NCBI RefSeq assembly: GCF_002224675.1
Contig: NZ_NMPZ01000007.1
Span: forward strand, 1-64,000
Direction of reading: 5' to 3'
Length of the DNA: 64,000 nucleotides
Source of the DNA: Segatella copri
GTDB lineage: Bacteria; Bacteroidota; Bacteroidia; Bacteroidales; Bacteroidaceae
In this document: one piece after another, positions 28,127 through 35,209 of the stretch
Layout: the number at the start of each line of letters is the position of its first letter
Position numbering within the stretch: position 1 is the stretch's first letter
Made by a program: the position numbers and the translations under genes
The notes under the pieces: model-generated
What the model saw: only the letters and a program-made list of their open reading frames with translations
Told to the model about the DNA's origin: nothing
The model's database searches: none

Positions 28127-29791
28127 ATGAAGAATACTATCAAAGAAAGACTGATTGTCCTGTCGCTTTTACTGTTGTCGTTCATTTCTGTAAGTGCTGC
28201 TGAGAAGGTTATCAGCGTCAGCCAGAACGGAAATGCAGCCAATGCTATCCGCAGCGCATTGGAAAAGGCTGCTGCCATGAAGGGAAGTCCAGTAACTTTG
28301 AAGCTGGAACTCGGTGTATGGAACATTACCCGTGAGGAATCTACCGTGCGCAAATATTATATTTCGAATACTACGTCAGAGGTTGAGTGTGCAGATCCTT
28401 CAAAGCACATCGCCCTGCTGCTGCGTGGCCTTCGAAATGTAACCATCGACGGTAATGGCTCTACACTGATGCTCGACGGCGAGATGTCGGCATTTGTCAT
28501 CGACAACTGTCAGAACATCACACTCCGTAATCTTAATATTGACAATGCTCATCCTACCCAGACCGAAATGACCGTGGAGGCTGATGGTAAGGACTATATG
28601 ATATGCCGCACTCATCCTACTTCACAATACCGCATCAAGGACGGTAAAGTAGAATGGTACGGACGTGGCTGGGCTTTCAGCAGAGGTATTGCGCAGTGGT
28701 ATGATCCTATCAAGGATATTACCTGGCGTGACTGGAGTCCTACCGACAATGTGGTAGAGGCTCGCGAGATGGAGCCTGGTAAGCTCTATATCAAATACAA
28801 CAAGAAGCCTACCGTTCCTGTAGGTACTGTCTTCCAGATGCGCGACGCTATCCGCCGTGAGGCTTGCGGACTTATCTGGGAGTCAAAGAATGTTCGTCTG
28901 GACAATGTACGTATCTATTATCTCAGCAACTTCGGTGTTGTAGGTCAGGTTTCTGAAAACATTTCTATCCACCGCTGCTGGTTTGCACCAGAAGAGGGAA
29001 GTGGCAGAACCAATGCGGGATTTGCCGACTTTATCCAGATTTCCGGCTGCCGTGGACTGGTGGATATTACCGATACCAAGTTTGCCGGTGCTCATGATGA
29101 CCCTATCAATGTGCATGGAACTCATTTGCAGATTGTTCGTGCAACCTCTGCCAACAAGCTGCTCCTGCGCTATATGCATCATCAGACCTATGGTTTCCAG
29201 TCATTCCACAGCGGCGATGACATTGAAATAGTAAATCCTGAAACACTTCTTGCTGAGGGTGCCTTCAAGGTAAAGAGTGCCAAGATGGTTTCTCCTCGCG
29301 AGATAGAGATAACGCTCACCAAGCCAGTACCAGCGAATCTATTGAAGAATGGAACACGTGTAGTGGAGAACATCACCTGGACTCCTCGTGTACACATTGC
29401 ACGTTGCCACTTCAGCCGTATTCCTACTCGTGGTATTCTCATTACCACCCGTCAGCCATCTGTTATCGAGGATAACTATTTCTACGGAATGCAGATGAGT
29501 GCTATTCTCGTGGCAGACGATGCTCGCAGCTGGTTTGAATCGGGTCCGGTTCACAATCTCATCATCCGCAACAATACTTTCAATCGTTGCGCTAGTTCTA
29601 CCATCTGGATCAATCCAGAAAACCGCAAGAAGGCTGGTGCTGTTCACCGCAACATCACCATCGAGAACAATGTATTCACTCTGCGTTCTCAGGATGACAA
29701 GCCTCTTGTTTATGATTCGGTAGATAACTTGAAGGTGAAGAACAATATTGTGATCAGCCCAAATGGTGAGACAACAAAATTGAGTTATTAG
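28127..29791 (+). CDS. GH110 alpha-1,3-galactosidase
   Basis: This predicted secreted or periplasmic enzyme has 554 residues, with a signal peptide of about 24 residues (ending VSAAEK). The chain is a right-handed parallel beta-helix, with conserved GH110 stretches: VTIDGNGSTLMLDGEMSAFV, FADFIQISGCRGLVDITD, and FAGAHDDPINVHGTHL, where the acidic HDDPINVHG is the family's most recognisable site. GH110 enzymes remove alpha-1,3-linked galactose from B-type or linear alpha-Gal structures. Branched versus linear preference cannot be told here. It is the only glycosidase of this PUL. Confidence 0.87.
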   Translation: MKNTIKERLIVLSLLLLSFISVSAAEKVISVSQNGNAANAIRSALEKAAAMKGSPVTLKLELGVWNITREESTVRKYYISNTTSEVECADPSKHIALLLRGLRNVTIDGNGSTLMLDGEMSAFVIDNCQNITLRNLNIDNAHPTQTEMTVEADGKDYMICRTHPTSQYRIKDGKVEWYGRGWAFSRGIAQWYDPIKDITWRDWSPTDNVVEAREMEPGKLYIKYNKKPTVPVGTVFQMRDAIRREACGLIWESKNVRLDNVRIYYLSNFGVVGQVSENISIHRCWFAPEEGSGRTNAGFADFIQISGCRGLVDITDTKFAGAHDDPINVHGTHLQIVRATSANKLLLRYMHHQTYGFQSFHSGDDIEIVNPETLLAEGAFKVKSAKMVSPREIEITLTKPVPANLLKNGTRVVENITWTPRVHIARCHFSRIPTRGILITTRQPSVIEDNYFYGMQMSAILVADDARSWFESGPVHNLIIRNNTFNRCASSTIWINPENRKKAGAVHRNITIENNVFTLRSQDDKPLVYDSVDNLKVKNNIVISPNGETTKLSY

Positions 29792-29955
29792 TCATCTTAT
29801 ACGGGATAACTTAGAATTGAATAACTATCAAATTAGTTTAATTGTACTAGGTTAGATCTATAGAATAGGCTTATTGTAAGATTAGTTTTATAAGATTTAG
29901 TGTTAAATTTGGTTTATTTATTGACTTATACAAATCAAATAATGAAAACTAAGCG

Positions 29956-29995
29956 TATGCCCTTTTGCTGCGAAGCAAGAGGGCATATCTTTTTT
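29956..29995 (+). terminator. Strong Rho-independent terminator after GH110
   Basis: The arms TATGCCCTTTTGCT and AGCAAGAGGGCATA (14 bp, one G-U) with loop GCGA are followed by TCTTTTTT. It lies 165 bases after the GH110 stop. Confidence 0.88.
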
Positions 29996-30004
29996 ATTTA
30001 ACTC

Positions 30005-30246
30005 AAGTTTCGCATGTAAGCTCCACACGCCCTGAAAGGGCAGAAGCCCCTAGCCCAGGGCATCGCCCTGGGTTATTATGGACGCAACCCTGTCGCCCTG
30101 TAAGGGCAAAAGCTTTAAAGAACCGGGCTATTTATAAGGCTTTTGCCCTTACAGGGCGCCTTGCTGATTGCTTTTATACCCAGGGCGTTGCCCTGGGCTA
30201 GGGGCTTTTGGGCCTTCAGCCCGTACTTAAACCACATGCGAAACTT
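30005..30246. mobile_element. 242-bp palindromic element with 13-bp terminal inverted repeats
   Basis: AAGTTTCGCATGT at 30005-30017 and its exact complement ACATGCGAAACTT at 30234-30246 bound the element. Inside are mirrored hairpin modules (GCCCTGAAAGGGC, CCCAGGGC…GCCCTGGG, GCCCTTACAGGGC). It has no coding capacity and looks like a MITE- or REP-type repeat. The same modules recur in the array at 42482-42708. Confidence 0.65.
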
Positions 30247-30423
30247 CAATTATTTTAAGGTTCAACATCTAGTTTCGCCGCAAAATTACGCTTTTTTCCT
30301 GAAACGACCAAATAAAAAGCGGGAAAACTGGCTGATAGACATTCATAACTCTTTCTATCACATAATGCAAATCCCCCAGCCCGCAGTTTGCAGGTTGGGG
30401 GATGATTCTTTCTGTTCCCATTC

Positions 30424-30849
30424 CTATACCTCCAGCAGCGGCTGGAGCTTGGTGGCATCGAAGCAGGGACATGCCTTCTGCACGCCAGGCAGGTCACGAT
30501 GACCCAGTATCACCTTGATGTCAGGAAAACGGTGGTGGAGGTTGATGATCAGCCAGAACATCGCATCCTTCTGGGCCGCCGTTCGGGTGTCGGCTATGCA
30601 GCCATTGGCATCCAGTCCGCCCTCATAACAGATGCCGATGGAGTTGGCGTTGGCTCCACGGGCATGCGCACCCATTCGCTCTACCGGACGGCACTCATGT
30701 ACCTTGCCGTCGCGCGTAATATAATAATGATAGCCGATGTCAAACCAGCCGTTCACCTCCACATGGTCGTGGCGCAGCTGCTCTACTGTGTAAGGGTGAT
30801 TGCAGCGGCTACCGCTGCAATGCACCACAATCATATCAATCTTTCTCAT
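30424..30849 (-). CDS. N-acetylmuramoyl-L-alanine amidase (Amidase_2, T7-lysozyme-like)
   Basis: This 141-residue protein cuts the amide bond between muramic acid and the peptide in peptidoglycan. Zinc ligands are visible in MIVVHCSGSR (His10 region), GWFDIGYHYYITRDG, and GHRDLPGVQKACPCFD near the end. There is no signal peptide, as in phage-type amidases. In Bacteroidales this gene commonly follows a smalltalk protein and an HU-like protein, as here. Its cell role in that cluster is unsettled. Confidence 0.93.
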   Translation of the reverse strand: MRKIDMIVVHCSGSRCNHPYTVEQLRHDHVEVNGWFDIGYHYYITRDGKVHECRPVERMGAHARGANANSIGICYEGGLDANGCIADTRTAAQKDAMFWLIINLHHRFPDIKVILGHRDLPGVQKACPCFDATKLQPLLEV

Positions 30850-30902
30850 AGTCTATCAAATAAAACCAGATACTCATTGTTAAACCCTAGTGTCGGTGCT
30901 CC

Positions 30903-31007
30903 CTAAAAAGAGCAGGAAGAAACTCCCATAGCCCCCAAAAGGGCCGTTAATACCGTCACCACAAACTTGATGACCTCATTCCATGTCTGCTTGTTCTTGA
31001 TACTCAT
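30903..31007 (-). CDS. Smalltalk protein (34 residues)
   Basis: This very short gene translates to MSIKNKQTWNEVIKFVVTVL followed by TALLGAMGVSSCSF. It matches the pattern of the Bacteroidales smalltalk family: a charged start, one membrane-spanning helix and a short C-terminus with a cysteine. It lies 27 bp after the HU-like gene and 53 bp before the amidase gene, its usual setting. The function is unknown. Confidence 0.88.
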   Translation of the reverse strand: MSIKNKQTWNEVIKFVVTVLTALLGAMGVSSCSF

Positions 31008-31034
31008 ATACTTAATCTTTTAATAATTAATGGT

Positions 31035-31697
31035 TTACAAACTTACATTGTCACCGTTGCCGGAATCCTCGCCGGTGTTGCCGGTATTCTCACCTGTGCC
31101 GCCTGTTCCCTGGCTGTTGCCGCCACTGTTCTCACCAGTGCTGCCGGTGCCCTGTGATGTGCCGCCTCCGGTGGTGCTTCCTGGCTTGCCGGTCTCGTCT
31201 GTGCCGTCGCCAGCCGCCTCGTCCTTCTTGTACTTCTTTGCCTCCTCGATGTTGAGCGTCTTGGCGCCCGCCTTCTCTGCCTTCATGGCTGCAATCTGCA
31301 GAGCTCTGGATGCCACCTGCTTGTAATCCAGCTCGCTGAACTTGTTCTTCACACCCTCTCCAGGAATATACTGGATGTTTGCCCCGGTGATGTTGACGTC
31401 GCTGCGGAAGTCGGCAGGATTATCTACTCCTGTACTTGTAAGCTGGAGTCGGAACTTGCCCAGCTCACCAAACTCCACCTGGTTGCCGCGCTGAAGCTCT
31501 GTTACCAGGTTATCTACGGCGCTCACCAATACTGCGGTGCAGTCTGCACGGGATACGGTGGTCTGCTTCTCGATCAATCCTGCAAACATCTTGAGCGAGA
31601 TAGAATCGTTGATCTGTGTGCAAGCATAATACTTGCTGTCCGAGGTCTTGTCACCCGGCTTTGCCAAATGCTTTGCTAAACTAAAACTTACTGACAT
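31035..31697 (-). CDS. HU-family (DNABII-like) DNA-binding protein with a Gly/Thr/Asn-rich tail
   Basis: This protein has 220 residues. An HU/IHF-like domain covers about residues 15-125, with the pattern VETELQRGNQVEFGELGKFR, typical of the Bacteroidetes HU-HIG type. The last ~50 residues are a low-complexity tail of GTGGTGENTG-like units, so the protein is probably extended at that end. It is first in the HU-smalltalk-amidase operon. A -7 box TATCTTTG lies at 31762-31769 (complement), right beside the tandem repeats. Confidence 0.9.
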   Translation of the reverse strand: MSVSFSLAKHLAKPGDKTSDSKYYACTQINDSISLKMFAGLIEKQTTVSRADCTAVLVSAVDNLVTELQRGNQVEFGELGKFRLQLTSTGVDNPADFRSDVNITGANIQYIPGEGVKNKFSELDYKQVASRALQIAAMKAEKAGAKTLNIEEAKKYKKDEAAGDGTDETGKPGSTTGGGTSQGTGSTGENSGGNSQGTGGTGENTGNTGEDSGNGDNVSL

Positions 31698-31761
31698 AAT
31701 ACTAAAAATTTAAAAGATGAATAACTCTTGTTGTGTATCGGACTCTTCCCGATTACATATG

Positions 31762-31769
31762 CAAAGATA
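31762..31769 (-). promoter_or_regulatory. -7 box for the HU-smalltalk-amidase operon
   Basis: TATCTTTG on the minus strand, 65 bases before ATG 31697. The direct repeats start about 30 bases further upstream, so they could also be an operator for this promoter. Confidence 0.6.
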
Positions 31770-31797
31770 CGACATCCGGCAGGGGCGATTTGCACAC

Positions 31798-31866
31798 TTT
31801 GGTCCAAGATGGTTCACTTTCGTCCTTTTTGGTTCACTTTGGTTCAAGATGGTACTCTTTCGTCTG
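31798..31866. repeat. Three and a half 20-bp direct repeats
   Basis: Units start at 31798, 31818, 31838 and 31858 (partial). They share TTTSGTYC at the start and GGTTCAC or GGTACTC at the end. Confidence 0.8.
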
Positions 31867-32036
31867 TGTCATATATGATGATCGCTTGCGTCATATATGA
31901 TACTCGCCAGCGTCATATATGATACTTGCCAGCGTCATATATGATGCAAGCTCATGCCGTATATGGCGTAGGCTCATGCCATATTGGGTGTAGGCTGATG
32001 CCCGATATGCCTCCTGCAAGCACCCTATATGCCGAT
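31867..32036. repeat. Eight 22-bp iteron-like repeats with a palindromic core
   Basis: The core TCATATATGA is exact at 31869-31878, 31891-31900, 31913-31922 and 31935-31944. Four further units keep the exact 22-bp phase but with diverged cores (centres near 31961.5, 31983.5, 32005.5 and 32027.5, each with TATA-, ATAT- or similar middles). Length, count and position fit iterons of a Rep_3-type origin. Confidence 0.85.
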
Positions 32037-32061
32037 ATCCGAAAACATCTTTCCTGGCGTT

Positions 32062-32166
32062 GCTACACTCTCGGGGAGTGGGTGGTTTTTATGCTACCAT
32101 TTCGGCGAGAAACAGCTACCATCTCGGCGAATGGGGGTGGCTGAAGCTACACTCTCAGCGAGAGGT
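32062..32166. repeat. Four GCTACCATCTCGGCGA-type repeats
   Basis: Copies begin at 32062, 32093, 32115 and 32146, with spacings of 31, 22 and 31 bases. They share GCTACMMTYTCRGSGAG. This is a third repeat family in the same intergenic region. Confidence 0.75.
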
Positions 32167-32215
32167 TGAATGTTAAGTGCTTGATAATTAGATGGATAGA
32201 TTTGAGAAAATGGCC

Positions 32216-32273
32216 CTTATACTATACCATATATAGTAATATATATACTTTATTATACTTTTTATACTATACG
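32216..32273. other. AT-rich tract beside the iterons
   Basis: It is nearly all A and T, with repeated TATACT/ATATAGTA motifs. In an iteron origin such a tract would be the unwinding region; that role is inference. Confidence 0.5.
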
Positions 32274-32363
32274 TAAACGCGCGTGAAAAATCTTTTTTTT
32301 TAGAAAATTTGATGGAAAATGTATTTTTTCTTCGTTTTTTTTGGTTATTTCAAAAAAAGGTGT

Positions 32364-32371
32364 TACTTTTG
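32364..32371 (+). promoter_or_regulatory. -7 box upstream of the Rep-like gene
   Basis: TACTTTTG fits TAnnTTTG. It implies a ~400-base leader before ATG 32776, holding the direct repeats at 32397-32441 and the folded segment at 32502-32646. Confidence 0.55.
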
Positions 32372-32396
32372 CAATCGGTTAGCTGAAATGACATCA

Positions 32397-32441
32397 AAAG
32401 CTATGGCAAAAAGCTTTGACAACAAAGCTATGGCAAAAAGC
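32397..32441 (+). repeat. Pair of 18-bp direct repeats in the Rep leader
   Basis: AAAGCTATGGCAAAAAGC occurs exactly at 32397-32414 and 32424-32441, 27 bases apart. Confidence 0.8.
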
Positions 32442-32501
32442 AGTATTGTTATGAGGCTGATACAAGTGAGGGTTTTTCAATCGCCCTGAGAGAATAGGTA
32501 C

Positions 32502-32646
32502 ACTCATTCTTTTCCTATCTCTTATGGGTTTGGTATAGGATCCTTACCTGGACATTCTGTGTCCGATTGTTTCGAAAAAAGAATAATCGGCACGGAATGG
32601 ATGGTAAGATGGTATATACCATACGAGCGCTAAAAAAAGAATGAGT
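32502..32646 (+). ncRNA. Candidate structured leader RNA upstream of the Rep-like gene
   Basis: A perfect 12-bp closing stem (ACTCATTCTTTT at 32502-32513, AAAAGAATGAGT at 32635-32646) encloses 121 bases with further hairpins. These are GGACA/TGTCC at 32550-32564, GATT…AATC at 32565-32588, and the perfect palindrome ATGGTATATACCAT at 32609-32622. It lies in the predicted 5' leader, about 130 bases before the start codon. I recognise no known RNA family; a replication-control or attenuation role is a guess. Confidence 0.45.
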
Positions 32647-32775
32647 AAAAGCTCCCAAAGGAAGCTATAAGTAGGCGCTCTGATTGTTATCTTCACCTAT
32701 CCTTCTGTGTCGATTTCCTTTTAAAATATGAATTTGCCTACCTTGAAAAGGGCAGACAGCTAACAAGGAAAAAAG

Positions 32776-33939
32776 ATGACTACACCTAGAAACAATGTAA
32801 TCTCCCTGCTGGGAGTTCAAGGACTGTCGCGAAACAATTATTCCGTTGTGCAGCTCAAGGTAGTTTTGACCATTATTGGCCATGCTCAGAAAGTGATTAA
32901 GGACTACGTGGTAGATGGTCAAATGCCTAATAAGTCTATGCGTAAGCGTTTGACAGCCAGGCAGATGGCAGATGGCTATGTTGTAGTCGTCATCCGCTTG
33001 TCGGATCTATGCGCCCATACCAGCCGCTATAGTCAGGTTAAGAATGCGATAGTGGATATGGCGAAGCGCAAGCCGATAGCCATCCCCTACAAGTGTGATG
33101 TGAACCAGGTGACCTATTACGCTGAATTTCCAAGACTTTTCTCTTGTGAATTCATCAGGATGGGAGGTCATCTGGCGGTGGAGTTCCGTTTCTCCAACGA
33201 TCTGCTGGACTACTTCTACAGTTTCGACAAGGGGGTAGCCCATGTGCATCTGGATGTGGTGAATCACTGCTGCAGTGCGTCATCCATCAAGCTCTACATC
33301 ATTACCCTCTGCTGGGCGTTGAAGGGATATACCAAGATAGATCCCAAGAAGTTTGTGGCGCTGATGCACGGCAGGGAGAATTATTACAAATACTTCAGCG
33401 ATCTGATGTCGAAGAGCCTCCAGCCGGCACTCGACGACCAGAAGCGACTCTACGACTGTGGCATGGTAGATCAGTATCTCACGCTATCTACCTATTATTC
33501 CGAGGAGGATGCCCTGAGAGCTGAGCAGCGCTGCGTGGGGTGGCCTACCTACCTGGTTTTTACGGTCCACTGCCGTGAGGATGAAGTGCAGGAAGATAAG
33601 ATTCCGGAGGAATTGCGCTCTCAACGTATCCAGTTGAAAATCAAGCTGATGAATCGTTATGATGTAAGCGAGGCTACTGCGAAGGAGCTGAGCAGTCATC
33701 TCTTTCTGGGAATGTTGGGCGACTTTGTGGTGTGGTTTGAGCGCAAGGAAAAGTATGTTGCCGAGCGCATCCGTCTGCATCAGCCTATGAAAAAGGCAGC
33801 ATATATCGTGAGTGCCCTCCGTGGTTTCTTCAAGGATAGAGGCAGTCTGCCTGTGAAATCTTCCGGAGCATCCTCTCCGGATCCTGTTCCCGTAGCCAAG
33901 CCTTTTCCTCCTGTTCCGTCTAACCTCAAAAATGACTAG
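32776..33939 (+). CDS. Rep_3/RepB-like replication initiation protein
   Basis: This 387-residue protein has the two-winged-helix organisation of Rep_3 initiators. The first part includes LSRNNYSVVQLKVVLTIIGH, VVVVIRLSDLCAHTSRYSQVKNAI and a MAKRKPIAIPY turn. The second includes LAVEFRFSNDLLDYFYSF, SSIKLYIITLCWALKG and YKYFSDLMSKSLQPALDD. The C-terminus is Pro/Ser-rich. Iteron-like repeats and an AT-rich tract upstream support an initiator function. It is followed 3 bp later by a DUF4248 gene. Whether it is active in a chromosome, or marks an integrated element, cannot be told. Confidence 0.72.
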   Translation: MTTPRNNVISLLGVQGLSRNNYSVVQLKVVLTIIGHAQKVIKDYVVDGQMPNKSMRKRLTARQMADGYVVVVIRLSDLCAHTSRYSQVKNAIVDMAKRKPIAIPYKCDVNQVTYYAEFPRLFSCEFIRMGGHLAVEFRFSNDLLDYFYSFDKGVAHVHLDVVNHCCSASSIKLYIITLCWALKGYTKIDPKKFVALMHGRENYYKYFSDLMSKSLQPALDDQKRLYDCGMVDQYLTLSTYYSEEDALRAEQRCVGWPTYLVFTVHCREDEVQEDKIPEELRSQRIQLKIKLMNRYDVSEATAKELSSHLFLGMLGDFVVWFERKEKYVAERIRLHQPMKKAAYIVSALRGFFKDRGSLPVKSSGASSPDPVPVAKPFPPVPSNLKND

Positions 33940-33942
33940 CTT

Positions 33943-34176
33943 ATGCAAGATGCCAATCACAATAACAATATGATGATGGGCAAGGCAGATCTCGCCTTGC
34001 AGTATTTTCCGATGGCGGGCGACAAGATTACGGCTCGCCGACACCTGATGTCATGGATCAAGCGCTGTCCACCCCTATGGGAGGGCATCCGCCAACTGGG
34101 CTATCATCAGCGGTGTCAATACTTTTCTCCCAAAATGGTGCAATTGATTTACCATTTCCTGGGAGAGCCTGGCTAA
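33943..34176 (+). CDS. DUF4248-family protein
   Basis: This 77-residue protein carries the family pattern LALQYFPMAGDKITARRHLM, then SWIKRCPPLWEGIRQLGY and the end MVQLIYHFLGEPG. The HTH-like look suggests a DNA-binding accessory. It is almost directly joined to the Rep-like gene, so the two are likely co-translated. DUF4248 genes often occur near HU-like and smalltalk genes in Bacteroidales. Confidence 0.8.
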   Translation: MQDANHNNNMMMGKADLALQYFPMAGDKITARRHLMSWIKRCPPLWEGIRQLGYHQRCQYFSPKMVQLIYHFLGEPG

Positions 34177-34290
34177 AGGCTGAATAGTGAAAATTATTTG
34201 TCATTACAGCAGTTTACAGGCTATTTTAGCCAAAAATCTCCCTATAAGCCAGAAAAAACTGTGCTTATAGGGAGATTTAAGCTATAAGAA

Positions 34291-34322
34291 GAGGGTGCGT
34301 CATGGACTTATGACGCACCCTC
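34291..34322. terminator. Hairpin with loop GGACTT (copy A)
   Basis: The 13-bp arms GAGGGTGCGTCAT and ATGACGCACCCTC enclose GGACTT. The same hairpin with the loop reversed (AAGTCC) lies at 41010-41041. Confidence 0.75.
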
Positions 34323-34334
34323 TCTCATTATATT

Positions 34335-34467
34335 TTATGCTTCTTCTTCAGTTTCCTCGTCCTTCAATGACTCCAGAATCTCTACGAAAGGACTGTGGAA
34401 GGTACTGAAGAGATGGAGAATCTCCTTGCGCTGCTCCTCATCCTCTTCCCAAAGGCTGATCTCGCCC
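34335..34467 (-). pseudogene. Truncated 3' fragment of the gene duplicated at 41054-42346
   Basis: The fragment encodes GEISLWEEDEEQRKEILHLF and the closing ESLKDEETEEEA, nearly identical to the end of the intact 430-residue protein. Similarity stops at about 34467, where the inverted-repeat element's flank begins. The frame runs on into the element for ~40 codons, which is not real coding. Its terminator hairpin is duplicated with it. Confidence 0.85.
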
Positions 34468-34686
34468 GTAGCGTCGGATATGCCCTTTCCTCCGTTAGGC
34501 GTCCCGGCGGATTTGCAATCCGCCGTCAAAAAATGACCTAACCTCTTTATGCTCTGGGGATTTGCAATCCCCAGCAACCAGGCTGTTGCCAGCATATCGA
34601 TGGGATAGGGGATTGCAAATCCCCCGGCTTAATAGGTCGAACCTTTTTTACGACGGATAACATATCCGTCGGGACGCCTAACGGAG
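34468..34686. mobile_element. Inverted-repeat (MITE/REP-like) element, copy A
   Basis: The 23-bp ends CTCCGTTAGGCGTCCCG-GCGGAT (34490-34512) and its complement (34664-34686) match at 22 of 23 positions. Between them are nested hairpins such as GGCGGATTTGCAATCCGCC and CTGGGGATTTGCAATCCCCAG. The shared flank CGTAGCGtCGGATATGCCC extends left to ~34467. A second copy lies at ~38783-39000. It has no coding capacity. Confidence 0.75.
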
Positions 34687-35209
34687 TACAGTCTGGAACG
34701 AAAGAAATTCATTTCATAGAATGCGCATGAAAATGCCGCGCCTCGGCGGAAGTTATGTCGCCGCCGGGGCGTTTTCTAAAAAGACAGTTCGAGATATAAT
34801 AGGTAGGCTAGTGATAGTCTGTGGTAAATAATCGCAAGAATTAGAGTCTATTGATTGCGGGTGTATGTGAATATGCCTCCTTCATATTCAAGGAAGCAGA
34901 TTAATGTGTGTAGAATCTGCAAGATTAATTTTATAGTTTTAATAAGTAGGTTGTACAGTGGTACATCTATTTACATCTTTTACTTATAATTATCCCCTGC
35001 CTGCTTGTGAAAGCCGGCAGGGCTTTTGATCCGAAAATCCAAAAGATATCATATATCTATAAATTAAATATAAATATCAGCAGTATCGTCAGATACGGGC
35101 TTTTTTAGGTTTACTTTTAGTAATAAGCAAAACCCCCATCCCGCTTGAGAAAGTAGGATGGGGGATTTCTGTTTATCTGTTATTCAAGTACTGAAATGGG
35201 TTTGGAATA
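34687..35209. other. Non-coding interval after the element
   Basis: It has a GC-rich inverted stretch near 34755-34785 (GCCGCGCCTCGGCGG…CGCCGCCGGGGCG) and a plus-strand terminator-like hairpin near 34996-35025 (CCCTGCC / GGCAGGG, then CTTTT). The terminator for the Rpn gene lies at 35128-35168. No gene is seen. Confidence 0.45.
35128..35168 (-). terminator. Terminator after the Rpn-type gene
   Basis: CCCCCATCC and GGATGGGGG pair with a loop of ~12 bases, with an A-run (minus-strand T-run) on the left. Nearly the same sequence is found at 39022-39063. Confidence 0.75.

Larger units (their letters stand above)
29792..30423. other. Non-coding interval between GH110 and the amidase gene
   Basis: Besides the terminator and the palindromic element, it holds a hairpin at 30371-30402 (ATCCCCCAGC / GTTGGGGGAT) that may end the minus-strand amidase transcript. 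No gene is seen. Confidence 0.5.

Noticed and set aside
30282-30289. TAATTTTG promoter box on the minus strand
   Set aside because: No minus-strand gene follows it; it runs into the palindromic element and the end of GH110.
31867-32036. Possible CRISPR array
   Set aside because: The 22-bp units are contiguous and degenerate together, with no unique spacers and no cas genes; they fit iterons or operators better.
34468-34595. Extension of the truncated gene fragment into a real N-terminus
   Set aside because: The extra codons are encoded by the inverted-repeat element itself and do not match the intact homologue.
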